Of a stretch of 64,000 bases of DNA, positions 56,176-64,000 are shown one piece after another. A model generated the notes under the pieces. That model searched no databases, was not told the origin of the DNA, and worked only from the letters and a program-made list of their open reading frames with translations. The stretch spans positions 558,001 to 622,000 of the forward strand of contig JAUISX010000001.1 of NCBI GenBank assembly GCA_030434245.1. The letters run 5' to 3'. Every line of letters starts with the position of its first letter. The first letter of the stretch is position 1. The position numbers and the translations under genes are program-made. Origin of the DNA: Porphyromonadaceae bacterium W3.11 (GTDB lineage: Bacteria; Bacteroidota; Bacteroidia; Bacteroidales; Porphyromonadaceae).

Positions 56176-57024
56176 ATGAAAGATAAACTATTCAACGGAT
56201 TGCTAGCCATTGCTGGTGTTGTAATCATCATCATCTCAGCAGGAATCCTCTATGCACTAACGTCTGAAAGTATTCCAGCCTTCAAGGAGTTTGGCGTCTG
56301 GAATTTCATCACATCGAGTGCTTGGGAAGATAGGAGTGATACCTTTGGAGCCCTTCCTTTTATCACAGGGACACTCCTCACGTCAATTCTGGCACTTCTC
56401 ATCTGCATCCCCTTTTCTCTATCAGTGGCACTTTTTAATGGGGAGTACTTTAGAGGCAAGAAAATATCAAGGATTGTCGGAACTGTGGTGGATCTACTAG
56501 CTGGTATCCCATCTATTGTTTATGGTTTATGGGGGTTTTATACCGTACGTCCGATAATGATTACTCTGGGTGTTAATGCACAAGGCTTTGGTATCATCTT
56601 AGCATCCATCGTTTTGGCGATTATGATTATTCCTTATGCCTCTTCCTTAAGTGCAGAATTTATCAGTATGGTACCCAATGATCTAAAAGAAGGAGCCTAC
56701 AGCTTGGGAGCTACGAGATTAGAGACCATCAAGGCCATCAGTATCCCATCTGCCGGCTCGGGGATCTTCGCAGCATATATCTTGGCGTTCGGTAGAGCAT
56801 TGGGAGAAACAATGGCAGTAACCATGCTGATTGGGAATACTAATAACATACCTATCAACCTCTCAGATACAGGGAATACAATGGCGAGCGTTATTGCTAA
56901 TCAATTTGGAGAAGCTGGTGGTATAAAGCTTAGTTCATTATTTGCGATTGGCTTTTTGCTCTTCCTAATCACAGCCATAATTAATATGATAGCTAAGGTG
57001 GTCATTAATAGAGTCAGTAGATGA
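56176..57024 (+). CDS. pstC: Phosphate ABC transporter permease PstC
   Basis: A 282-residue inner-membrane permease with about six membrane segments. The BPD-type EAA loop appears as EGAYSLGATRLETIKAISIP, and GRALGETMAVTMLIGN is typical of PstC. It overlaps pstA by 4 bases (ATGA). Confidence 0.95.
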   Translation: MKDKLFNGLLAIAGVVIIIISAGILYALTSESIPAFKEFGVWNFITSSAWEDRSDTFGALPFITGTLLTSILALLICIPFSLSVALFNGEYFRGKKISRIVGTVVDLLAGIPSIVYGLWGFYTVRPIMITLGVNAQGFGIILASIVLAIMIIPYASSLSAEFISMVPNDLKEGAYSLGATRLETIKAISIPSAGSGIFAAYILAFGRALGETMAVTMLIGNTNNIPINLSDTGNTMASVIANQFGEAGGIKLSSLFAIGFLLFLITAIINMIAKVVINRVSR

Positions 57025-57917
57025 TGAATAAGATTGAAGAAGTATCACGCCGACCAAGTAAGACTGGTCGTAGAATAGCCTTAAGCAAGTTTGTATTCAT
57101 TGTGGTCATTATCCTCAGTGCCTTTACTGCGATACCACTTTTATCCATATTATTTGAATTGATAGCCAAAGGCTGGCGACAGTTTAATGGGGCATTATTT
57201 ACAGAAGTAGCTCCGACCTCAATGGAGGCCATGTTTGCTCGACAAGGAGGCAATGTCATACCTGGTGGTATCTTGAATGGTATTACAGGTACTCTAACGA
57301 TGTTGGGGTTGGCCATACTATTGTCCATTCCATTAGGCGTACTGGCAGGGATCTATCTAGCTGAGAAGAAAGATGCTAAGCTTGCGAACGTCATTCGTAC
57401 TCTGACCGATATTTTACAGGGAGTACCTTCGATCGTTATTGGTATCGTTATCTATATGTGGGTAGTAAAGTCTATGAATAATTATAGTGCATTAGCTGGG
57501 GGTATAGCTCTTGGACTTATGATGATTCCGATGATTGTACGAAGTACCGAAGAGAGTCTCCGAATGATTCCTGACAGTCTCAAGGAAGCCGGCTTGGCAC
57601 TGGGAGGATCATATACTAACGTAATGTTCAAAGTCATTTTACCAAGTGCCTTCGGGGGGTTATTTACCGGCATTCTACTATCTATCTCAAGGGTAATGGG
57701 GGAGACTGCCCCTCTATTGGTGACCGCTCTTGGAGCTAATTATGTTCATGGAGATATTACCAAACCTATGAGTGCCGTCAGTCTTTTGATTTGGGAATTT
57801 TATAATGATCCTAATCTAGCGGACTTAGTATGGAGCTCATCCCTACTTCTACTCCTTTTAATTCTAGGTATGAATTTGCTGGCGAAGATGATAGCAAGCC
57901 GTTGGCGGATACAATAA
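57021..57917 (+). CDS. pstA: Phosphate ABC transporter permease PstA
   Basis: A 298-residue permease with about six membrane segments. EEA-loop-like KEAGLALGGSYTNVMFKVILP and SRVMGETAPLLVTALGA are typical of PstA. The start at 57021 overlaps the pstC stop, so the pair is translated together. It pairs with PstC and PstB. Confidence 0.95.
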   Translation: MMNKIEEVSRRPSKTGRRIALSKFVFIVVIILSAFTAIPLLSILFELIAKGWRQFNGALFTEVAPTSMEAMFARQGGNVIPGGILNGITGTLTMLGLAILLSIPLGVLAGIYLAEKKDAKLANVIRTLTDILQGVPSIVIGIVIYMWVVKSMNNYSALAGGIALGLMMIPMIVRSTEESLRMIPDSLKEAGLALGGSYTNVMFKVILPSAFGGLFTGILLSISRVMGETAPLLVTALGANYVHGDITKPMSAVSLLIWEFYNDPNLADLVWSSSLLLLLLILGMNLLAKMIASRWRIQ

Positions 57918-57941
57918 AAACAGTTATATTTATAAGCAATT

Positions 57942-58832
57942 ATGACAGATGCTAAGCAAGTGACACAGACACAAATAACAGATATTGGTAGCATGGAAAA
58001 AAAGCCGACGTCATTGGGAGGATTTAATGCAGCGGATGGATTGTTAAGATCACCAATGCAGACTCAGGATGAACTGACACCTATCATTGAGATAAAAGAT
58101 TTATCCGTATCATATACTCCAGGAAAGAAAGCCATAAAGGACATTTCGGCTACTCTTTATAAAAACCTTATTACAGCGGTCATGGGACCAAGTGGATGTG
58201 GCAAGAGTACTCTACTAAGAGCCATCAATAGGATGCATGACCTGTACCCATCTATAAAAACAGAAGGGGAGATACTTATAGAAGGGGAGGATATCATGAA
58301 AATGAATCCCATGCAAGCTCGTAGAAAAGCTGGTATGGTATTCCAGAGACCTAATCCATTCCCGACAATGTCTATCGAGGAGAATGTATTAGCTGGATAC
58401 AAACTAAATGGTATTAAGCTGACAAAAGATGAAAAAGAAGAGATTGTCGAGACTAGCCTCAAGAATGTCGCTCTATGGGAAGAGGTTAAAGACTCCATGA
58501 AGAAAAAGGGATCCTTCCTCTCTGGTGGACAACAACAACGACTCTGTATTGCTAGAGCTCTGGCTCTTCGCCCTGAAGTGCTTCTGATGGACGAGCCAAC
58601 ATCTGCTTTGGACCCGATATCTACGAATCGTGTGGAAGAGCTCATCATGGAACTAAAGCAACAATACTCTATAATCATCGTCACCCATAATATGAGCCAG
58701 GCCGCTCGTCTTTCTGACAAGTCGGTATTCATGTACCTTGGTGAGTTGGTAGAGTATGGTAATACGGATCAGATGTTTACCAAGCCTAAGGACAAGAGAA
58801 CTGAAGATTATCTCACTGGTGTTTTCAGTTGA
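57942..58832 (+). CDS. pstB: Phosphate ABC transporter ATPase PstB
   Basis: A 296-residue ATPase with Walker A GPSGCGKST, signature LSGGQQQR and Walker B VLLMDEPTSALD. It has about 45 extra N-terminal residues before the usual start of the domain (IEIKDLSVSYTPG); a later start cannot be excluded. It powers PstCA. Confidence 0.95.
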   Translation: MTDAKQVTQTQITDIGSMEKKPTSLGGFNAADGLLRSPMQTQDELTPIIEIKDLSVSYTPGKKAIKDISATLYKNLITAVMGPSGCGKSTLLRAINRMHDLYPSIKTEGEILIEGEDIMKMNPMQARRKAGMVFQRPNPFPTMSIEENVLAGYKLNGIKLTKDEKEEIVETSLKNVALWEEVKDSMKKKGSFLSGGQQQRLCIARALALRPEVLLMDEPTSALDPISTNRVEELIMELKQQYSIIIVTHNMSQAARLSDKSVFMYLGELVEYGNTDQMFTKPKDKRTEDYLTGVFS

Positions 58833-58861
58833 TTTATTCATGAATATTGTAATCTAAGTAT

Positions 58862-59575
58862 ATGAAAGATAATAAAAGCAATCCTTTTACTAATTCTATC
58901 AAGGAGCAGCAGCTGCAGATTTTACTCAATCAATTTGAGCTCATCTCAAAAAACACTTTATTGCAGCTAAGCATTGTCAAAAAACTTTTTGACAATCCAG
59001 ATCTTGATGTCCTTTTCGAAGAGGCACAGTCTAATGAAATCATTATTGATAGATTAGAATTAAAAATGAGAGAGGAGGTCGCTTTCGCGATATTTAAGTT
59101 CTCCCCTGTTGCTGAAGACCTCAGACGGATCATTGCCTATCAGGACCTAACAACTAACCTAGAACGTATTGGTGATATGGCGATGAATATCATGCTCTAC
59201 CTGAGAGAGATTGACTTCAACAGACCTGACCTTCACGAACTAAAGCAGCTTTGCTTTGAGATGCTTGACTCGGTAATACAGATGATTAGGAATGGTATCC
59301 TTAGCTTTACTAACGAATCTATAGAGACCGCCTATGGTGTACTAAATTCCGACAATCTTGTAGATGACCAGTACTATGCCGTCAAAAACATGCTCTGCAA
59401 CTTATATTCTGATCGAGACTTAAGGACAGAGGATGTGAAAGAACTCATCGGAATTGAATGTATCGCTCATAACCTTGAGCGATGTGGGGATAATGCAACA
59501 AACATTGCTGAATCAACAATTTACCTAATAAAAGGGAGAGACGTAAGACATGCTAAACCAGACTCAAATGAATAA
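58862..59575 (+). CDS. phoU: Phosphate transport regulator PhoU
   Basis: A 237-residue all-helical protein of two PhoU bundles, each with an E/D-rich metal-binding segment (DLTTNLERIGDMAMNI and ECIAHNLERCGDNATNIAE). It couples Pst transport to the sensor kinase and dampens phosphate signalling. It overlaps the response regulator start by 8 bases. Confidence 0.95.
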   Translation: MKDNKSNPFTNSIKEQQLQILLNQFELISKNTLLQLSIVKKLFDNPDLDVLFEEAQSNEIIIDRLELKMREEVAFAIFKFSPVAEDLRRIIAYQDLTTNLERIGDMAMNIMLYLREIDFNRPDLHELKQLCFEMLDSVIQMIRNGILSFTNESIETAYGVLNSDNLVDDQYYAVKNMLCNLYSDRDLRTEDVKELIGIECIAHNLERCGDNATNIAESTIYLIKGRDVRHAKPDSNE

Positions 59576-60251
59576 AATCTTAGTCGTTGATGACGAACAG
59601 GATATACGTGAAATACTTCAGTTTAACCTTGAACACGAAGGATTTAATGTCCTCACTGCATCGTCTGCAGAAGAAGCTCTAGAGATACTTGATGAAAGTT
59701 TTTCGCTCATCTTATTAGACGTCATGATGGAGGGGATGAGTGGTTTCAAGATGGCCGATCTATTACGAAAGGAAGATAACCTCATACCTATTATCTTCTT
59801 AACGGCAAAAGACACTGAAAATGATATGCTCACTGGATTTATGCTGGGAGGTGATGATTACATCAAGAAGCCTTTTAGCGTCCAAGAAATAATTGCCCGA
59901 GTTAAAAGTGTCTTAAAAAGAACAAATATCACACCCATCCAAGAGCCCAATGATGAGATAATAGACCTAGGACCTATTCAGATCAATCGAAAAGCGATGA
60001 CAGTGACGGACAATCATGGCATCATTAGGGTCACCAAGACTGAGTATGATATACTCGTATTACTAAGCACCAACATTGGCAGGATTTTCTCTCGTCAGGA
60101 GATTCTGGATAATGTTTGGCAAAATGATAGCATCGTATTAGATCGGACCGTGGATGTACATATCGCACGTCTGAGAAAGAAACTAGGAGAGCATGGTAAT
60201 TATATTGTAAATAGGGTGGGCTTTGGTTATACCTTTAAAATGCCGAAGTAA
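59568..60251 (+). CDS. phoB: PhoB-like OmpR-family response regulator
   Basis: ATG 59568 (MNKILVVDDEQDI) overlaps the phoU stop and gives 227 residues. The receiver domain has the acidic DDE pair, the phospho-acceptor D in LILLDVMMEG and the K in FLTAKD. The C-terminal winged helix shows TKTEYDILVLLSTNIGRIFSRQEIL and RTVDVHIARLRKKLG. Its position after phoU and before a PhoR-like kinase supports the phosphate regulator call. Confidence 0.88.
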   Translation: MNKILVVDDEQDIREILQFNLEHEGFNVLTASSAEEALEILDESFSLILLDVMMEGMSGFKMADLLRKEDNLIPIIFLTAKDTENDMLTGFMLGGDDYIKKPFSVQEIIARVKSVLKRTNITPIQEPNDEIIDLGPIQINRKAMTVTDNHGIIRVTKTEYDILVLLSTNIGRIFSRQEILDNVWQNDSIVLDRTVDVHIARLRKKLGEHGNYIVNRVGFGYTFKMPK

Positions 60252-60340
60252 GAACCTGCCCCTATCAGTTCGTAAGTAAGAGTCAAGCCAGGATGCCACA
60301 TGCACTACTGTGTTAATAATAGCAATTAAAGATCATTAAC

Positions 60341-62041
60341 GTGAAAACAACATTTTCAAAGAAGATATTTTATCCTACTCTAGGTATCATTGCACTATTT
60401 ATGATTGGACTAATCATAAATCAGCAAAAGATAGAGCATGATATGAAGTTTGATGCACTGGCTTCTAAGTTAGAGGCTTACAATGATCTTATTCACCTTG
60501 CTTACGAAAAGGACCTGGTACCAGAGGTAAAACAACTGTTACCAACAGACCTAAGAGTAACAATCATTGAGAATGAAGGTAAAGTGCTCCGTGACACAGA
60601 GGTAGATAACGTCGGTAAGATGGAGCTCCACGATACTCGTCCAGAGCTCCAAGAAGCTAGATTTCACACCTTAGGAAGTGACATTAGGAAATCCGTAACT
60701 ACAGGGAAGAAGACTCTGTACGTTGCCAATTTTTACCAAAATTATTATATACGAACAGCGTTACCCTACAATCATTCACTAAAGAGCACATTAACAAGCT
60801 CCAACTATTTTATCATCATCAGCTTGTTAGGATTTTTTCTTATATCCATTTTGCTATATTTCCTCTTAAGAAAATACGACCGCACTATTGCACAGCTTAA
60901 GAAAGTAGGTGAGATGGTAGTTAATGGACATAATGTCACAGCTGATGACTTCCCAGAATCTACAGGCAGCGGGATATCAAGTGTCCTGTTAGCCATTTTA
61001 GAGCAAAAACAAAAAAATAATGATGAGCTAGAAGAGTCGAAAGATAGATTAGTTTCTCATTTCCAACTTTCTAATACCGGGATTGCCCTCTTTAATAAAG
61101 ATAATGAGGTAGAATACACTAATAGCCACTTCATTCAATACGCTAATATCCTATCCACTAGTGCGATGACGCAAGCCAAAGAATTTTTGAATGAGCATAT
61201 CATGCTACCTATCAAAAGGTTTATTGAAGATCATGATTCTCAGGAACGAAGTACAGCTATTACAGTCGCACAGGGCAATAAAATATTCGCCATCAAAGCA
61301 CTAAAGTCCGGAGGTGGAAAATTTGAAATAACCATCGAAGATGTCACCGAAGAAGAGAAAAATAGGCAGCTCAAGCAAGAGATGACCAGCAATGTGACTC
61401 ATGAGATTCGTACTCCATTAACCTCCATCCGTGGATATTTGGAAACGCTTAACTACATGGATCTTACAGAGGAAAAGAGAAATGAATTCATCGAAAAAGC
61501 GTTCCAACAGACAATCCGTCTTAGTGAGATGATGGATGATATCAGTTTGCTATCTAAGTTAGATGAAGAAAGCCGAAGCTTTGAATACGAGAGTGTTAAT
61601 CTATATTCTGTGGTTGAAGAGTTAAGGGTTCATTTTTCAGATATTATTATAGCACAGAATAACACTTTTATCAATAAACTAGATCCTGATACTAAGATAA
61701 AAGGGAACCGCTCTTTGATTAATTCGATCTTCAGAAACCTCATGGAGAATACGCTAAGGTATGCAGGTCCTGGGGTTGAAATGGTAATTACTCAGTTCCA
61801 TCAAGATAATCATTACCTCTATTTCTCATACTACGATACTGGGACAGGTGTATCAGAAGAACACATGAATCGATTATTTGAGAGATTTTATCGGGTAGAT
61901 AGTGGTCGTACACGTGCGACTGGTGGCTCTGGTCTAGGGCTAAGCATCGTAAAAAACTCTGTGCTCCTTCACGGTGGTCAAATACAGGCAAGGAGACATA
62001 CCTCTGGAGGATTGGAAATACACTTCAATCTTCACCGTTAA
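60341..62041 (+). CDS. phoR: PhoR-like sensor histidine kinase
   Basis: It starts at GTG 60341 (VKTTFSKKIFYP); 566 residues. A membrane segment at about 9-27, an extracytoplasmic domain to about 155, a second segment at about 158-180, a PAS-like region (about 235-330), the H box SNVTHEIRTPLTSIRGY near residue 355, and a HATPase with GSGLGLSIVKN. It senses phosphate status with PhoU and phosphorylates the response regulator 89 bases upstream. Confidence 0.88.
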   Translation: MKTTFSKKIFYPTLGIIALFMIGLIINQQKIEHDMKFDALASKLEAYNDLIHLAYEKDLVPEVKQLLPTDLRVTIIENEGKVLRDTEVDNVGKMELHDTRPELQEARFHTLGSDIRKSVTTGKKTLYVANFYQNYYIRTALPYNHSLKSTLTSSNYFIIISLLGFFLISILLYFLLRKYDRTIAQLKKVGEMVVNGHNVTADDFPESTGSGISSVLLAILEQKQKNNDELEESKDRLVSHFQLSNTGIALFNKDNEVEYTNSHFIQYANILSTSAMTQAKEFLNEHIMLPIKRFIEDHDSQERSTAITVAQGNKIFAIKALKSGGGKFEITIEDVTEEEKNRQLKQEMTSNVTHEIRTPLTSIRGYLETLNYMDLTEEKRNEFIEKAFQQTIRLSEMMDDISLLSKLDEESRSFEYESVNLYSVVEELRVHFSDIIIAQNNTFINKLDPDTKIKGNRSLINSIFRNLMENTLRYAGPGVEMVITQFHQDNHYLYFSYYDTGTGVSEEHMNRLFERFYRVDSGRTRATGGSGLGLSIVKNSVLLHGGQIQARRHTSGGLEIHFNLHR

Positions 62042-62389
62042 TTAGCCCATTTTACCAGCTATAGAAAGCGAACTAATATACTACTTTATTGGTGTCCGAT
62101 AAAAATCTCAATAGTTCTTATAACGAATTGAATTATAGCCTATTACACTACAATTAGAAGAAGGGGGCTTGTCTCATAAAACTATATTGATTATCAATGA
62201 GTTAAGTATGTTTATCGGACACCAATAATACTACTTATACTTAGCTAACTTTGCTTGTCCCCCAAAAACATCAGCGGTCTGATAGCTTCTAAGTAAGTCA
62301 TAAAGCAAATAAACGACCGCACTTCTTCCGCACTATCAAAGCCTCTGCTAAAATATAATCAGAGCAAGAGAGTAAGAATGTTATACTCA
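62042..62389. other. Intergenic region containing a MITE-like element
   Basis: Apart from the element at 62087-62227 I see no gene; it separates phoR from the convergent cardiolipin synthase gene. Confidence 0.6.
62078..62236. mobile_element. 141-bp MITE with 17-bp inverted ends and 9-bp target duplication
   Basis: The element is 62087-62227. TATTGGTGTCCGATAAA (62087-62103) is exactly complementary to 62211-62227. The 9-bp direct repeat ATACTACTT flanks it at 62078-62086 and 62228-62236, as expected for a transposition event. There is no open frame inside, so movement would need a transposase from elsewhere. No full-size element with these ends is in the window. Confidence 0.85.
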
Positions 62390-63880
62390 TCAAAGTAGCG
62401 GAGAAAAAAGTCGCAATGTGGACTCTAAGAGACGGTTCCAGACAGGACGCTTACTCCATTCCTCAGCATTCAAGAGCGTTCCATTTTCATCAAAGTCACG
62501 CTGCATAATCTCTCCTAACATCACCGTAAACGCCTTGTCATAGACCACAGAAGTAATCTCAAAATTATGCTCCAGGCTACGGAAGTCAAGATTGGCTGAG
62601 CCTATGAAGGAAATCTCGTCATCTATCGTGATAAGCTTAGAGTGGAGAAATCCCCCATCGTACCTATACACATCCACCCCCGCCTCTATAAGCTCAGCAT
62701 AATATGACTGAGCAGCATACTTGACAGTAAAGCTATCACTTACCCATGGTATCAATATCTCCACTTTCACGCCACTCAGAGCAGCACCTATGATAGCTTT
62801 ATTCAAGCTCTCATTTGGAAGAAAGTACGGGGTATGGATTTTAATAGACTTACGTGCTTCATATATGCTTCGGCAGAGTGCTTGTAAAAGAGTGCGAAAA
62901 TGCCCTGTAGGACCACTACTAAAAGTTTGCATAAATGCACCTCGACACTTAGGAGCTCTCTGGTACGCCTCAGACGAATTGGGGATAATCTCATCCTCTA
63001 GTCTATTTAGCTGGTCCAATGATTCCAAGCCTATATACATCGTCTTAGGAAGTATCTTTCGCGTAGCGACATACCAGTCTGTCATGAAGGCAGCTTGTAG
63101 ACCATTAACAGCCATCCCCGTAACACGAAAATGGGTGTCTCTCCACTGTCCCAAGTAATTTCCAAAGGTATAATGATCAGCTACATTCATCCCTCCTATA
63201 TAGCCCACATGACCGTCGATGACGGCCACCTTCCTATGATTTCGATAATTGACTTTGCTAGTCAACTCTGGGAAGGCAACAGTTAGTATGGGTTCAGCCT
63301 CAATTCCATGACGCCTCAGTTCCTTCCAAAATCTATTGGCTGTATTAAAGCTCCCCACATGATCATAAATGACACGTATAGCAACTCCCTCCTTAGCCTT
63401 CTCTATCAGAGACTCAGCCAGCATCACACCAGTACGATCGTCAAATATCTTGAAATACTGTAGATGTATAAACTTTTTTGCCCTCTTGATATCAGCTAAG
63501 AAACTCTCGAACTTGGATAACCCATCCGTAAAAACAGCAATCTCTGAAGCCTGCATCACACTGCTCCCCGTCTGCTGATGAATAAGATCAAAGAGAAGAT
63601 TATGATGCCCTAAAAAAGGCAACTCAGTAACACTCACGATAGGAGCTTTCTGAACTGCAGGCTTATTGATCCTCTCATACGTCTTTTTCGAGATGATTCT
63701 CAATTGACGAGTATCCTTACCCACAAAAAAATAGACAATCAATCCAAATAGAGGGAGCAATAAGATGATAATGATCCAACTCAGAGCCTTTAGAGGATTG
63801 CGATTCTCCAAAAGGATCACAATCACGGTACTGATAATAATCAGCACATAAAAAATAAGCCAAATTGTTGTCCAACTCAT
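62390..63880 (-). CDS. cls: Cardiolipin synthase
   Basis: A 496-residue phospholipase-D-type enzyme. Two N-terminal membrane segments (about 5-22 and 32-52) are followed by two HKD motifs, HRKVAVIDGHVGYIGGMN and HSKLITIDDEISFIGSANLD. It makes cardiolipin from phosphatidylglycerol in the inner membrane. The start at 63880 is followed upstream by only 120 bases of window. Confidence 0.95.
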   Translation of the reverse strand: MSWTTIWLIFYVLIIISTVIVILLENRNPLKALSWIIIILLLPLFGLIVYFFVGKDTRQLRIISKKTYERINKPAVQKAPIVSVTELPFLGHHNLLFDLIHQQTGSSVMQASEIAVFTDGLSKFESFLADIKRAKKFIHLQYFKIFDDRTGVMLAESLIEKAKEGVAIRVIYDHVGSFNTANRFWKELRRHGIEAEPILTVAFPELTSKVNYRNHRKVAVIDGHVGYIGGMNVADHYTFGNYLGQWRDTHFRVTGMAVNGLQAAFMTDWYVATRKILPKTMYIGLESLDQLNRLEDEIIPNSSEAYQRAPKCRGAFMQTFSSGPTGHFRTLLQALCRSIYEARKSIKIHTPYFLPNESLNKAIIGAALSGVKVEILIPWVSDSFTVKYAAQSYYAELIEAGVDVYRYDGGFLHSKLITIDDEISFIGSANLDFRSLEHNFEITSVVYDKAFTVMLGEIMQRDFDENGTLLNAEEWSKRPVWNRLLESTLRLFSPLL

Positions 63881-64000
63881 AAATCGATAGCGATTGACTG
63901 CCTAGTTAATATCAACGACACAATATAATTATTTTTTGGCTACTAATTCAAACTATTGCCCGCCTATGTGACATCCAAGGACATGTCCCTACCCCAAAAC

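Overview
The window looks like chromosome of an anaerobic Bacteroidales bacterium, most likely Porphyromonas or a close relative. The signs are a complete-looking lysine-to-butyrate fermentation cluster in the order I recall from Porphyromonas gingivalis, SusC/SusD-type outer-membrane pairs, many short-N-terminus lipoproteins, IS982 and IS1182 insertion sequences, and promoters of the Bacteroidetes type (TTG, then TAnnTTTG about 19-21 bases later).

Layout. 1-8.3 kb (minus strand): lysine fermentation operon atoD-kal-kce-kdd-kamA-kamB-kamC-kamD, cut by the left edge. 8.4-9.3 kb: tRNA-Leu, a small repeat element with 22-bp periodicity, and a highly structured 88-nt element. 9.3-22.5 kb (minus): a nine-gene surface operon with a FecA-like TonB receptor (broken by a frameshift), SusC, SusD, a Peptidase_Mx1-like lipoprotein whose catalytic motif is lost, a DUF4302 lipoprotein, an unrecognised lipoprotein, a DUF4856 lipoprotein and two Ig/Fn3-like proteins. 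Its first seven genes resemble the Sus-like iron capture system known from Capnocytophaga. 22.5-30 kb: decayed DNA with two IS982 relics, a glycosyltransferase, a Stealth-type phosphotransferase, tRNA-Lys, FMN-riboswitch-controlled ribB, a DJ-1/PfpI plus ClbS/DfsB pair, and tRNA-Gln. 30-39 kb: clpB, a FucP-type sugar transporter, an IS1182-family element, a BACON-domain lipoprotein and an IS982 element inserted just upstream of that lipoprotein. 39.8-49.4 kb (minus): two PH-domain membrane proteins, valS, a YbaK deacylase and the operon mtaB / LpxL-like acyltransferase / glycosyltransferase / lipoprotein. 50-54.8 kb (plus): alpha-L-fucosidase, MscS channel, nitroreductase-like protein, DUF4294 protein. 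55-62 kb (plus): pstS-pstC-pstA-pstB-phoU and a PhoB/PhoR-like two-component pair. The window ends with a 141-bp MITE-like element and a minus-strand cardiolipin synthase.

How the genes work together. The kam/kce/kal genes convert lysine through beta-lysine and 3,5-diaminohexanoate to acetoacetate and crotonyl-CoA, and the CoA-transferase links this to butyrate. KamB and KamC are ATPase-like accessory proteins encoded beside the B12-dependent aminomutase. The surface operon probably captures an iron-bearing ligand, but its FecA-like receptor is interrupted in this copy. The pst/pho genes form one phosphate-uptake and sensing unit behind a PhoB-box-like direct repeat. FucP and the GH29 fucosidase, about 17 kb apart, suggest scavenging of host fucose.

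The observations I consider least ordinary are the 141-bp MITE with perfect 17-bp inverted ends and 9-bp target duplication; the two dispersed copies of the 22-bp-period repeat; the structured element at 9.22-9.33 kb; the inactivated Mx1 protein beside the broken receptor; and the tRNA-Gln promoter lying inside a 16-bp perfect inverted repeat. No database search or folding program was used; all family calls are from motifs and memory.
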